Positions 22,641 through 34,296 of a stretch of 64,000 nucleotides of DNA are shown here, piece by piece (the stretch's first letter is position 1; every line of letters begins with the position of its first letter). Made by a program: the position numbers and the translations under genes. Under the pieces are notes generated by a model, which was not told where the DNA came from, made no database searches, and worked only from the letters and a program-made list of their open reading frames with translations. The stretch is taken from positions 806,001-870,000 of the forward strand of contig CAJZBQ010000047.1 of assembly GCA_914767885.1 (NCBI GenBank). Direction: 5' to 3'. This stretch comes from Blepharisma stoltei (lineage: Eukaryota > Ciliophora > Heterotrichea > Heterotrichida > Blepharismidae).

Positions 22641-24940
22641 ATGAAACCACTTGCCACACAATGAAGATCCAAATTAATGCTTTTTCTTCCTATAAAACTG
22701 ACATTTGTATGCCTTTCGATCATGATAGTCTCAATTCTCCAAAAACAATGGGCAACTGTTAAGACTGGAGATGAATCCTACCATATGAATTTCCTTACTC
22801 CCCATCACAGGTTTATCATGAAAATGTCTAGCTCAGCTGTGTAAGAGATATTTTGCAATAGAAGTTTTAGCTCAGCTGGCAAGAATATTTCCTTATGCCA
22901 ATCCCTATAATTGGTTAGCACCCTTGGCTGCTGGGATAGGATAGCTGGCGATATAGACTGGCACCAAAGCGTGTGGGACGAAGACTGGGTAATGTGTGCT
23001 GAGGCTTCTCATGATTAAAAACGCCAATAGGTGGATTGTCTAATGTTAGATAGAAATAGTGCAGCTCATCAGGCTCCAACGGAGAAGACTCAAGTTGATT
23101 GGGCGTAATTGCATGAAAACAGATGACCTAATTAAGTGAAATGTGAAGATAAGCTTCTTTATAGCGCTAGTGATTATTATTGAAGGCCTTATGGTCTAGT
23201 ACAGTAAACTTTGACTCTTCAAGACTGATTTTCCAATAACATTTAGGGGAGGATTTAGATGCACAAATTGCAAACTTTGGACTCAAGATTGAAGCTGAAG
23301 ATGCTTTAGAAATTACATGTGCGAATCAGATCCTAACTTAGGAAATTGCGCAGTATATTCAGACGGATGAAATGCTACCAAATACTTTTTGATTTTGGAG
23401 ATTCTAGCATTCATTTTTGGGCTTGTGTTGCTAGAAAAGCTTATTTTGGCTTACAGAAATAAATATTTTGGCAATACAGTGATAGTTCATTTAGCAGCTG
23501 CCTCTATGGCCCTTTTCCATACAGGCGCTGTATATGTATGGTTTTCGTTGAACCACACTAGCTGAATAAGAAGCCACACCAATCGCCCTCACGTTGTTGC
23601 CAAGAATGGCCCTAAACTATATTAGATTAAGTTTGGAAGGTATTTATAGCCCTACTTCACTATTAACTCTGTTCCGTAGTGGTGCATTGCGGTATGACAT
23701 AGTGCTACCATCTTGCAGCCTGATCGAAACCTTAAGTTTTTCGGTAATGATGTCACCTCGGGTCAAAAGGACTCTGCTGGTTATCACTTTTTCCAAAAGC
23801 ACACCAGCTGTCTAATTTGTCCACCTCATTCCCAAAAAGTTTAACAGTTTCACCATTCAGAGAAAGTCACCAAAGCAGCTTGAGCAGATAGACCAACCTG
23901 CTCCATAATTTGACCCAACTGGGCTGGGTGCTGCTGGAAAAATGAGATGTAGTTAGCTGCCTTAAGGTTCAGGACTCAATTCAGCGGAAAAGAGGCTCAT
24001 ATCTCTCGCTTCGAGGCTGCTGAACATCTCTGGGCTATAATTGGATCCCAAAAACAACGTTGACATTCATAAGGACTCTATCTCGCCATGATTGGAAGCT
24101 CGCCTTTAGCCATTTTATACATATAAAAATGGCCCTAAACTTGCCCTTATAAACACTTTTTTTGCATTTTCTGCATTTATTAGTGTTTTATATTTACTCA
24201 AAAAGCATGGAAATGAGACCTATGCTTCAATGTCATTAGACACAAAAATAGGCAAAAAAACAGCAAAATATTGACTAAAACTTTCAGGCGCTCTTTTTAT
24301 TCTCGGATTTCTTTCTCACGTAATAGTGCTCGGCATTGGGAGATGGGCATTGAGATATACCTTTGAAAACGACACTATCTGGCAAGGTGGTCTCCTTAAC
24401 TGTTACTATTGTGAAGAAGGCATTGATAATATCCATTGGGATTGCTTAGCTTCAGTAACTTGCCATTTTGCTCCGAATTCAGGCACTTGTGATTTTTATA
24501 AAGACTTATGAAAAGCTTCAGTTTCTTATATAATTTTCATACTCATTGCTCTGATAAATTTTATACTCTTAGCTCAGTCATTTTATTCTATATTGAAACG
24601 AAGGGATTACGGAATTCCTTTTTTGAATTATCTTTATGCAGTTTTATTGTGCGGTTTTAATTTAATTGCGGCTATATCATATATATGGATAAGCCAGGCT
24701 AAGATGTTTTCTATTGAGTGCAGTGAAAGAGTTGGGTATGATGATAGACCAGCTTTATGCCCAACTGGAGGGCCATATACCATTTTAGGGTCAAATTTAT
24801 TTACTTTGCCAGCTACAGTGATTTTTTTAATTGTGTATTACAGAAGGGTAGAAGTGGAATATGAAATGAAGCTGGAAGAGTCGGTGATTGATATGAATTC
24901 AGAAGATAGTGGTATAGAACTCAATATAATAACAGAGTAA
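22641..24940 (+). CDS. membrane protein of two tandem tetraspan units, two insertions
   Basis: 472 residues after removing 22844-23199 (TA-bounded) and 23619-24127 with one 14-bp repeat. About eight hydrophobic segments fall in two units. Each unit is TM, a Cys-rich loop, TM, TM, short loop, TM. The loops correspond: CTNCKLWTQDWSWRCF...C...C..Y.DGW in unit 1 and CYYCEEGIDNIHWDCL...C...C..Y.DLW in unit 2, i.e. CxxC, WxC, C, C and a final Trp in the same order. This argues for internal duplication of a claudin/tetraspan-like protein. Several of these Trp codons are TGA. No named family recognised. The tail is acidic. Start at ATG 22641, followed soon by a UGA-Trp. Confidence 0.65.
22844..23199. 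mobile_element. insertion with tRNA-like A box in double-tetraspan gene
   Basis: About 356 bp with TA at both ends (22842-22843, 23200-23201). Removal joins SSSAV to YSKLWLFKTDF in frame. Near 22876 it has TAGCTCAGCTGG, a perfect A-box look-alike, so a tRNA-derived SINE is possible. I could not find a long target duplication, so the ends are provisional. Confidence 0.5.
23619..24127 (-). mobile_element. retroposon with 14-bp target duplication
   Basis: 509 bp. The repeat AATGGCCCTAAACT lies at 23605-23618 and 24128-24141. In its own sense it starts with an ATGGCTAAAGGCG end and finishes in a CTTAATCTAAT tail. Excision with one repeat reads HVVAKNGPKLALINTFF without a break. Confidence 0.85.
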
Positions 24941-25115
24941 ATAGTTAATATTATCTTTTAACAAATATTTTTAAAATCGTAGTACCCATTTGCCTAATTT
25001 TTAAAAAATTAGCACATGCAATAATTATACAGGTAAATCTGCTCATCCTTAATTAAAACTTATTTTAATTTTGATAGATTTTTTAATGATTCACTTATTT
25101 ATTTACTTATATTAT

Positions 25116-25289
25116 CTACTCCAAAATATCTTTCAAAGCTCTTATTTCAAAAAAGAGAATATGAAGAAGGTTCTTCGAAGCAGGAATTTCTAAAGATGCA
25201 TAAAAAATTTGATGAAATTCTTTAAGGGCCGACTTCTCTAAAGGCGGAGTAATTCAATTAATTCTATCCAATTCTATCTCAAATGACAT
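25116..25289 (-). CDS. possible 57-residue protein
   Basis: Short open frame with one UGA-Trp (DRINWITPPLEKS) and a balanced, amphipathic composition, ending in TAG. It lies between two + strand genes. With only two stop codons, chance frames of this size occur, so this is supported mainly by composition. Confidence 0.4.
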
Positions 25290-25589
25290 TTTATGATTAA
25301 TTTTTCAAATAATTCTTTCTTTCTTCGATTTCCTAATCATAATAGAATTTCCAATTTCTTTAATAAAACAAAAAATGCAGTATTGAGGAGGAGAAAACAA
25401 TCATTTTAATTTTTAAAGAAAAATATGCGGCCCACCAAATGCCCATCAGAAATCTCACAACATATCGGGAACATTCGTAAATAAATAGGAATCTGCCAAT
25501 CGTTTCCACAGAAAATTCAAAAGATTTCATTAATTTCGAAAAATGGATTCTGATATAATTGTTTAAATCTAATGGTATTAATAATAAAA

Positions 25590-27848
25590 ATGAATTGCGA
25601 AGAGTGCGGTTTAAGAAAAGCCAGTGCAGTATGTGTTGAGTGCGAGCAGTCACTTTGCCCAGACTGTGACGAAGCTTTACACAAAGGTGGCAAAAGGAAA
25701 AGCCATCTTAGGCATCAGAAATGCATGCTTTGCAAAAATCTTGCATCCATTCAATGCGATACCTGCACCCTCATGCTTTGTTCATCCTGCTCCTCTCCAC
25801 ACATGGCCCATATTTACCAGCCAGTCAGCCAGTCAAAAGGTCTTGAGGTACTATCATCTCAATACCCACAGCCTAAGTCGAATTTTCCTGACTTTCTTGC
25901 CCCTTCTAGAATCCTGCCACCTGAAAGCAAGCCTAGATCAGTTGAAAACGTCTATGAAGTCAAAGAAATTAAAAAATTGCAAGATTCTGACATAGAAACC
26001 AAAATTTCTGCAGTGGACCAAATTTCAGAATACCTCAAAAACGAAGCAAGCAAAGGATTTTTGCTGCACGAGGTGCCTGACTTGATCCAGTACCTCTGTG
26101 CTCATTTAGCTGTCAACAGTGACTCCATTATTAAATGGCTAAGACTTGCTGAAAAAAAGAAAATAATTCATTTCACAGTGAGGGAATTCGAAGATACCTC
26201 AATTGAATTTGTAAGCTTATGACTTGAACAAGTCACCTTAGAAATTCTACTATGGACTTTAAGGTCACTAAAAAACGACGAAATGATGCCGACTGAAAAA
26301 GCGATCCAATGCAGGATGAGAGAAGTTTTTGACTTAAAGCCAACTGATTCGCAATGAAATCAGCTAATACAGAAGGCCAGGAACCATTCGAACTCGAGCT
26401 TCTCAGAATTCAGCTTATTCTCTCAGCCTTCACAAGTATTGCCAAAATTCAATATAAGGGAAATCAGTGACCCTTCGACTGGGAGTAGAACTCTTGTTAT
26501 TTATCCAAACAACGAAGAGTGGATAGGGCTCGACCAGCACTCGAAGTTCGGGGACTATTTAAACATAAAAAGTACAGAAACATGGGACGAATTTTATAAA
26601 TTCTTACTCCTTTTAGAGCATTATAAAGTTTTAAATTAGAATTTATTAAAATCTTAAAATAAATTATCCATATAAAGAGCGAGCAAAATATTGCTGCTCT
26701 CAATGAAGGAGTTAGAAGATTATTTTACTATTAGAAAGCCGAAAAGATCAAGGCAGGCTGACAGTCTCAGAGCAATCCCAGGTGGCCGCTATGGCTGTGC
26801 CCAGTTTATCAAGCTCTGTGGGCCGAGATCAGTCAAAAACTGTTCCCTTGGAAAAGTAAGCTATATGGTGCAGCTTGCAATAAACGAAGATCTGCTCAGG
26901 TACCAGAGAACTTTGCTGGTATGGACTTCCAATCACCAAAGAACAGTCTCTAAAGGAGAAATTCAGCGGAAAATGCAAGCGATTGAGCAAGCAGTATTAT
27001 CAATACTTTCAAAAACTCCACAAGGAATTTCCCTAGCTCAGCTTCCTTTATATCTCAAACGAGCTTTGAAGTTTCAATTAAACATTGCTGAGCTAGGTTT
27101 TGCCAAACTCAAGGATCTCTTGCTTACTTTTCCCCGCGTCACAGTCGAGCTGAGAGGCACAAACCACCCTTTTGCGGTCCTAAAAGACCCAAAATCAGAT
27201 GATAGCTTTGATTATCACCCAAGTCCAGACACCATTCTCGGCTATGTCTACCAGATTTTCAGAGACAATAAATTTGGGATTTCTGAGTCAAAACTTGAGC
27301 CTCTACTTTACGATAAAATTGGGAAAAGCATTGATTGGTCTATTTATCAGACCACTAGCCTGGCTGACTTTATAGGGATTTTTGCAGGGTCCCAGTTTGA
27401 AGTAATCAGGACTAAGGATACAAATATGATATTCAAAATTGAGAATCCGTCATATAACTACTTTTATTCACCCTTTAGGGATAACTACAGCTCTGTGATG
27501 ATGGAAAAAATGCAGCACTCTCCTCATCTTCATCAGACTTCGTATAGTCTTGATTTTCCAGACAGCAAAGGGAAAATCGTGAATATTTCAAATATCCCTC
27601 TTGATTTTGCAAAAAATGAAGAGCTGACTGATGAAATGTATCGTTATTTTGATAACTTCTATGATGGGAGCACTGATGTATCAAGTGCTTGGAATAGTTT
27701 GAGCATGAAAAATGAAAAAATAAATTGTGAAAAGAAGTCGCACTTAAGAACACATAGTGAAGGGCTCAATGATGTGATTGAAGCTAAAAATCCACAGCAT
27801 GCAAGCTGGCTTACTCTCCCTTTTAAGAGAGAATTTTTTCACTCTTAA
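25590..27848 (+). CDS. B-box / OST-HTH (LOTUS)-type protein
   Basis: 719 residues if a short TA-bounded segment (26622-26720) is removed. The N-terminus has two B-box-like zinc modules (CEECGLRKASAVCVECEQSL...; CMLCKNLASIQCDTCTLML...CSSCSSPH). The middle contains helical HTH-like segments. Then come IPGGRYGCAQFIKLCGPRS, LSLGK-like SLGKVSYMVQLAINEDLLRY and QRTLLVWTSN, followed by a LOTUS-like domain (QAVLSILSKTPQGISLAQLP...TVELRG). LOTUS/OST-HTH domains bind RNA and germline helicases in animals. ATG 25572 is an upstream alternative start. If the 26.6-kb join is wrong, this is two genes ending at 26639 and starting near 26703. Confidence 0.65.
26622..26720. other. candidate short IES (TA-bounded)
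   Basis: About 99 bp of AT-rich sequence between two in-phase TAs. Removal turns LLLLEHYKVLN-stop into LLLLEHYFTIRKPKRSR. A 57-bp alternative (about 26632-26689) is also in frame. No element ends recognised. Confidence 0.45.
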
Positions 27849-27983
27849 AGGAGGCTAATTTTCCCAAAAATAATAAATGATGTTCTCCCACTTAAAGGAA
27901 GGGAGCTAGTACTTCAGAAATTAAGCCACCTCCGGGATTTGAATAACTAAATTAAGGTTAGTTAATAATAATTTGCTTATTAC

Positions 27984-29052
27984 TTACATATAAGATTCAA
28001 AGATATCATCAGTAATTGAGTCTTTTGGAGTCTCAAATCATTCGTTTACAACAGTTATTTTCGAGTCTTGGGATAATTCTTTATCGCAGATAATGCAATT
28101 GACCTCAGTTCCTTTCAGGTCATAAGCAAGCCTTTGGAGAACGTATTCATTGCTTTTATCTTTGCAGTCTTTACATATTGGGGAATGAAGGATCCTAGCT
28201 CCCACAATTGTGTCTTGTGACACAATTGTTCTGCCTATTTCTTTAACTTTTTCTATATGACTAACATTCATCTTTTCTAAATGCTTGATATCAGCTGTAA
28301 GAATGGTGTCTCTAATGATATAACTAAATACTGACGCAAGACCTAGCTGGCAGGCTAAAAGCACCCGTAAAGCTCTGACAGCCATATGATCTTGAGTTGA
28401 ATCTGGATTTGCGATGTGCTGAATATCATCTGCACCTTCTCGCAACACTAGAGTCATGCTATAACAAATTGCGCTAACTTCCCCTTGTGAGCTAGCAAAA
28501 CTATTGAAAAAATCCTATTTCTTGGCAAAAATTCACCCCCAGTGAACAATGGAAAATTTTTGATATATATATGATGATAATTATTAAAATGAAATTTCTA
28601 GCTAATTCTGTTTAATTTTGATAGCTTGCGTTTAGAGCATAAATTTTACAATTAAATTAATATTTGCTTTCCAAATTTTGCAAATAATTTTAAGCTTCGA
28701 AAAAACAATTATTATAAAATTTATGAAATTTTTTTAAAAAAAAAATATAACCCTCCATTATCAAACAAAAAAATTTTGTTCCTAAGGAGGGGGATTTAAG
28801 TAAAAATTACAGGACATTGAACATGAGAATGCGGGTTTTATAGCGAGAATAAATCGAAAACCCTCCAAATATAAGTAATGAAATCGTAATGACAGCCTAA
28901 ATAGGAATTACATTTTCCATTGGATTTATTTTATCCTCAATCGGAGACAAAGTATAAGAGAGATATAAGAGCACTGTGAGGTTTGCAAGGGTCGTCATTG
29001 CATTGAAAATGAAGAGCTGCTTTAAGATCCTTTCTTTGGTTTTGAACTTCAT
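27984..29052 (-). CDS. membrane protein with Cys-rich tail; MITE inside a 15-nt intron
   Basis: 238 residues from three exons: 29052-28912, 28896-28811 and 28473-27984. Intron 1 is 15 nt (28897-28911). Intron 2 is also 15 nt (GTAATTTTTACTTAG), but exists only after a MITE at 28478-28796 is removed with one TAA. In the germline its last base lies at 28474 and the rest at 28797-28810. Two to three hydrophobic segments occupy the first half (QLFIFNAMTTLANLTVLLYL; AVITISLLIFGGFSIY). The tail has CKDC and CIIC pairs that could bind zinc. UGA-Trp near the C-terminus (NEWFETP). No family recognised. Confidence 0.7.
28478..28796 (+). mobile_element. MITE family A inside an intron
   Basis: 319 bp between TAA repeats (28475-28477, 28797-28799). 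Ends are degenerate (CTTCCCCTTGTGAG; AGGAGGGGGATT), but the interior matches family A (ATATATATGATGATAATTA; TAGCTAATTCTGTTTAATTT). Confidence 0.8.
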
Positions 29053-30124
29053 TATCAATATTTTTCCATATTGTGAAGAAATTGCTGAGATAAAGTTCTA
29101 TTTCACGTCTTCTTTATCATAGAACTGATACTTCGATGTATCTATAATTACGATTAGTTGACTAATTAATAAGCACGCAAAATGTCAGTGATCTTACATT
29201 TAAACGATCGAAATTAGCTTTTTCAATACATCTTATTAATAAATAAATCATGAGGCTTGAAACTATAAATTTAATTAATTATGTTTTTATGAAATTAACC
29301 ATGATCTATATTTAAACAAGAACTTTAATCTTTCATAAGTAAAGATGGCTATTTGAAGAGCAATTATTTTTACTTGTATATAAATTTATTATCCTATTCC
29401 CCCCTCCGTGAGCGAACAAAAAAATTTTGTTCGTTTGGACAGAGGATTAATTTTTTTCTTCAAAATTTTAAAAAAAAAAACCAATTTATAAAAATTGAAA
29501 AGCAAATATTAATTTAATGTGTAAAATTTATGTTTTAAAGGCAATTTGTTCAAAATTAAACAAATTAGCTAGAGATTTCATTATATTAATTATCACTTAT
29601 ATAGAAAAATTGTTTTCGCTCAAAAAATTCGGATTTTTAGAATGATTTTGTTGGGGAGTTAGAATTCTCAAATAATTAAGGAATGAGTTAATATATTTTA
29701 TTTATGCATTAATTATATTTTTCAAGCATTTTTCTTAAATTTACATTGTGAAAGCTCCCATCTTTATCATATCTTTTTTTATACTCAAAAAAAAAATTCA
29801 AATATTTTTCATAACGGCAATAGAAAGATATCACTCATTTTGCATAAAATTTGCTTACAAAATTAAGTACTTTACCATAATGGCTTCAATCCTCTTATAG
29901 TTTCACCATTAGTTTTGCAATATCTAGTTTTTTGCTCATTTAATTCGTTATGAATTCATATTAAATATGAGTGAAGAAAAGATATTAGGCTAGCTACCAT
30001 TACCTTTGAAACTCTCCCAATATTCAATGCAGCAAATTTTCCTTCCAATCTGAGCCTGAATTTTCTTTTGGTGGCACTCATTCTCATCAGATTTCAACTT
30101 ATTTCTTTCAATTTCATTTATTTT
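29053..30124. other. non-coding region with one MITE
   Basis: Upstream of the membrane-protein gene and downstream of the UBA gene. Apart from the MITE at 29397-29658 nothing is recognised. Confidence 0.45.
29397..29658 (-). mobile_element. MITE family A, degenerate, reverse
   Basis: CCCCCTCCGTGAGCGAAC hairpin at the left end and GTTGGGGAG at the right, followed by TTA. The left target repeat is not clear (ATT). Intergenic. Confidence 0.65.
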
Positions 30125-30535
30125 TTATTCAATTCCATTATTTTTCTCCTCCTTTCCGTCTGCATCAATAATATCTCCGTCTACACCATATCATTCTTCA
30201 TCATTAAGGTCCTCTTTTGTGCAGCCAAAGTCTTTAGTTTCGGAAATACTAGTATCAGCAAACTCTGGATCATCATCTTCATATATTTCATATACATCTT
30301 CAGCCTCCTCACTTTCATCTTCATCTTCGCTCTCATCTACATCCTCACATTCCAATCCACGCTCTTCCAATAGTAGTAGAAAACTAAAAGCTTGATCAAC
30401 GTCACCTCCACACAGTCTCAGTGCTCTTCTTGCTCCTTCTTCGTTAAAGCCGAAATTCACCAGTGCATTGTGCTTTTTCCTGTAGCTTGCTGGTGTCTGC
30501 CATGATGGCAAAAAAATGTATATCAAAAAAAGCAT
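30125..30535 (-). CDS. UBA-domain protein with acidic tail
   Basis: 136 residues. Residues about 20-58 fit a UBA domain (ALVNFGFNEEGARRALRLCG and GDVDQAFSFLLL), the three-helix ubiquitin-binding module. The rest is highly acidic (ESEDEDESEEAEDVYEIYED). UGA-Trp in the tail. The start is uncertain: the only in-frame ATG (30535) adds an odd hydrophobic leader, MLFLIYIFLPSW. Confidence 0.65.
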
Positions 30536-31625
30536 TTATAAATTCATAATTATGAGTATTCTCTATAATTAAGATAATTTTATGATTATTTTAAAAATTT
30601 TCACTTTATTTGTCTATAGCCCTCATAGATTTATTGTGTTTTGCGAAATAATTCTAAAAAAATGAGTATTTATTTAAGTAGTTTCTTATCGTTAGTATAG
30701 TTTTATAGAATTTAAAGCCTGATCATCATCCTTAATTCATGTATAACTATTTATAAATCTTAAACATGCAAAAGTTTAAATAAATATTTAGTGAATTAAA
30801 GAAAATTTCATCTTTAATTCATGATATCCATTTTTTCCTCATTCAGCTAAATTTTATAGTGCTACATATATCAAGTATGATAAAGATTTTATTATTATAA
30901 TATTTAATAGAATGGTTCGTTCTGAAACTATAATCATAAATACGCTTATTTAGTAATATGCTATGCTGATGTTCTTTTCTGCATAATTAATTTCTAATTG
31001 GTTTTTCAATATAATCACTGTCACTTAAATCCAAGTTAAATCATATAGACTCTAGATCAAATCAAAAATTTAATTAATAATTCATGATATCCATCTTTTT
31101 CTCCTAAATACACTAAAGATGCTAATGAGTAAATAGAAGATATCACAGCTATTCTAAACTGGCTTCATTAATTAACTTCTCATCTATCCTTTTTTTTGTA
31201 TTAAGGAAAATATTTATATCAAAAGGAATTTGTATCAATAAATTTATGTAAGATTTGAATTATTATTTATTGGAAAATATAATGTTTGCTGGCTATTTAA
31301 ATAACGCTTGCCTATTATTTAAGGTTCAGCCTTAGTTTAATGAATCAATTTTGTCAGATTAAAAATTGAAAATGATAAATTTTTAAAGTTTAGGAAAAAG
31401 TGTAATAGATTAGGCTAAATTCTCAGCATGAAAAATATAATTTAAAAGTTTGAATCATAGATGATCTGTTTAATTATTAATCTTATGCTTATAAAAGAAA
31501 ATCTAGAGAATTTTTAGCAAATTATTATAATTTTATTTAATTGGGTTTTTATTTGAGTAAAATATTTAAAACAGTATCGATATGGTGTGTTTTATTAGTT
31601 CTAATCAATAGGAGGCTAAAATTCC
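30536..31625. other. AT-rich non-coding
   Basis: Over 1 kb with no gene, no conserved frame and no element end recognised. The phrase TTAATTCATGATATCCAT occurs twice (about 30815 and 31078), too little to define a repeat. Confidence 0.45.
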
Positions 31626-31628
31626 TTA

Positions 31629-31878
31629 CTCCCCCTCTGTGAGTGAACAAAACATTATTTTTCGGTTAAAAACCAACAAAAATTTTTTACGAAAAAATTA
31701 TTTTTTTAATATATAAGTGATAATTGCTATAATGAAGTCTCTAGTTAATTCTGTTTAATTTAAACAGCTTAACTTTAAAACATAAATTTTACAAATTAAA
31801 TTAGTTTTTACTGAAGAAAAAAAATTAACTCTTCTTTGTGAGAGAATAAGATTTTGTTTGCTTGTTCACGAAGGGGAG
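31629..31878 (+). mobile_element. MITE family A
   Basis: 250 bp flanked by TTA (31626-31628, 31879-31881). Ends CTCCCCCTCTGTGAGTGAAC and CACGAAGGGGAG. Intergenic. Confidence 0.8.
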
Positions 31879-31881
31879 TTA

Positions 31882-32800
31882 GATTAATTCAAAAACAAAT
31901 ATTTTCTATTTTAACCATCATAAGTAACAGACTAGTCAAAAAAATTATTATCGTATTGTTGTTTTTTACTTATTAAAGTAATAAAGCTCGGTTATGTGTG
32001 TTTCATTGATGATTTGCATAAGCACATATATATTAAAATCAGAAAAAGCATAAAATCTTCAATAATATTAAATAAAAAATTAGATATAATTTTTCTTTTA
32101 TTAGCTCATTTTAGTATTATTTTTTTGCTTTCATAAATAAAAGATATGATAACCATGCCAAATCCCATAAATAGTGTCTCTAGACAAAAATATCCTTTTT
32201 TTCTTCATTTAACTGCACTTTACATTTTTTTAGACAAAGAGCAAAAAAAAGATATTCTCTTATTATAGAGAAATTTATATCTATATTAATTTATAGTTCT
32301 GAGATATCTTTTTTGTGAAAACTATAATTGTTTATACACAAGATAAAAAAGAAAAGATAAGCTGTTTATTTTTCAACACTCTACAGGATAATTGTAACAA
32401 TTCGTTACTTGATTGCGAATTATAAAATAAAATATATTTTTATTTAAATTTATTAAAATCCATAATTTCTTTATTAAAAACTGAATCTATACTCAGACAA
32501 TATTTTTTTTAAAGCTAAATCACTTATTTTAACAATTTACTCAATTTTATTGTTTGATTTTCAATTTTTGATTTTAATTTTATCAAAAGGGAGAAAAAAT
32601 TTAATAAAGCAATTTTCTATAGCCAGCAGTAACCCAATTAAGCAATTTCAATTATAGGTCTCGCAATTTTTTATAATATACTCTCCATATCCATTTTTTA
32701 TTCATGATTCATCATTTTATTATCAATATTAAAAAAGCACAAATAGAAAGATATTGAGTTTTTTACGAACATTCAAAAATTTTCCTTTGGGCCTATTAAC
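31882..32800. other. AT-rich non-coding
   Basis: Nothing recognised. Base composition stays very AT-rich up to the retroposon at 32811. Confidence 0.45.
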
Positions 32801-32810
32801 AGCTTATATT

Positions 32811-33358
32811 TGATTAGATTATTGGATAGGTATTTTAAGTCTCCGCTTCTCATTGGTGGCATTTTATGCGGCGCAATCAAATTGGGTGGCTTCCACCTCT
32901 AGTAACCCAAGCTCATCCCGAAATCCTGGCATCTCGGGAGTGGTATGCCGTATTGGTCTGAAAAACTTTGCTAGACACTAATATTTACAATTTGATCCCT
33001 TCAACCATCTAGTTACTCCGCTCTGCCCTTTACCTTTGAACTGAAGAGCATGCATTCCCTTTTTTCAGGCTATCCCTTAAAAATGCTCAGCCTCTTTTTC
33101 GCTTTTGGGCAGATCACCATAGCAGCTTGAGTATTTAATTCATCCTTCTCTATTTCGGGCGCTACCGTTCATGTACTGATTGCAAAAAGAAGTCGCGAGT
33201 AATTGCTTATTGGATTATGCTAATTTGTGCTTAAATTTCTCTGCAGGAAACCAGATGCTGCTGGGCCAACTCCAAAAACCATAACTGAACATGAATGGAT
33301 TGCCATCTCAAGAGAGGATGGGTTGGACGTCATCACCATTTTATGTATATTTATTTAT
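32811..33358 (-). mobile_element. retroposon, approximate ends
   Basis: About 550 bp of higher GC. In its own sense it begins AAAATGGTGATGACGTCC and ends AATAATCTAATCAAATATA. An imperfect repeat, AGCTTATATT (32801) against AGCTTAATATT (33359), flanks it. Same 5' and tail style as the other retroposons here. No coding frame recognised inside. Confidence 0.65.
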
Positions 33359-33369
33359 AGCTTAATATT

Positions 33370-33731
33370 AAAGCAAATAATTATGCGAAAAGGTTTTATA
33401 TTTTTAGTTCTTTACTTCTATAATATTATTTTATAAAATAAGTAATTTTATCGGACTATAAAAAAACTTTACTAACAGGGCAAATTGTATTTATAAGTGA
33501 TTAATGATTCAAAACCTAATGTTTTATAAAATTATAAGTAAGCCCTAATTGCTGGATAAGATTATATTATTCCCTTAACTCTATAATTAGAAAAATCGAA
33601 AACAACAGCATTGTAATTACTATTTTTATATGATATAAATAGCAGTGACTTTGCATTTTTATTATTTTGAATCAAGAATTATACAAATATCAGAAGATAA
33701 ATTGAATTTATACATACAAACTCTTCATTTT
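33370..33731. other. AT-rich non-coding
   Basis: Spacer between two retroposons. Nothing seen. Confidence 0.45.
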
Positions 33732-33746
33732 GATACAAAAATTTCC

Positions 33747-34281
33747 AGAAATTAAATATGGCGTCTCAACTTGGGTCTGGCCTCTCGGCCAGACAGTTTC
33801 GAGTCCTATTTAATTATATCCGACAAGGTTTTGCCATACCAGAGACGGGCAGCAACGACAGGTAAGCAATTCTGGCAGTGTGCAGAGCCTGTCCCAAGTC
33901 CTATTTCAGGCATGGATTTTACCTCGTGGGGAAGGGAGCACAGTAGTTGGAAAGGGGTGGCCCAGCAATGTCCTCAGGACCAATCGGGCACTCACTAGCG
34001 TGAAGCCGAGAGTTACGCCTCGGGCTCTGTGTTTTCCCTTTTTGCCGAGAGTCGGCCAGAAAATCCAATTTTTTGGATTTTCCCAGCAGACAACTCACGT
34101 CCTCAAGCAGAATAGCTTAGGTATAAGCCTCCTTAGTCGGCAACACTGCCCCCGGAAGCGTATTGTGTGATCAAGGCAAGTCGACCCAGAGGCTTGCGGG
34201 CTCTACGTGTAAGAAGGCAGAGGGAAGCTCTGGGATGGGCAACCCCGTAAAGGGCGTTTAAACGTATAAATTTAATAGATA
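33747..34281 (+). mobile_element. retroposon with perfect 15-bp target duplication
   Basis: 535 bp. GATACAAAAATTTCC at 33732-33746 and 34282-34296 is identical. The 5' end is near ATGGCGTCTCAACTTGGG and the tail is AATTTAATAGATA. Intergenic. No protein recognised; non-autonomous. Confidence 0.88.
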
Positions 34282-34296
34282 GATACAAAAATTTCC

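Noticed and set aside
22844-23199. Functional tRNA gene
   Set aside because: Only the A box looks convincing. No paired acceptor stem or B box at the right distance.
33771-34170. Open frames inside the 33.7-kb retroposon
   Set aside because: They overlap each other in different frames, lack any reverse transcriptase or other domain, and lie between target duplications. The GC-rich element simply has few stops.
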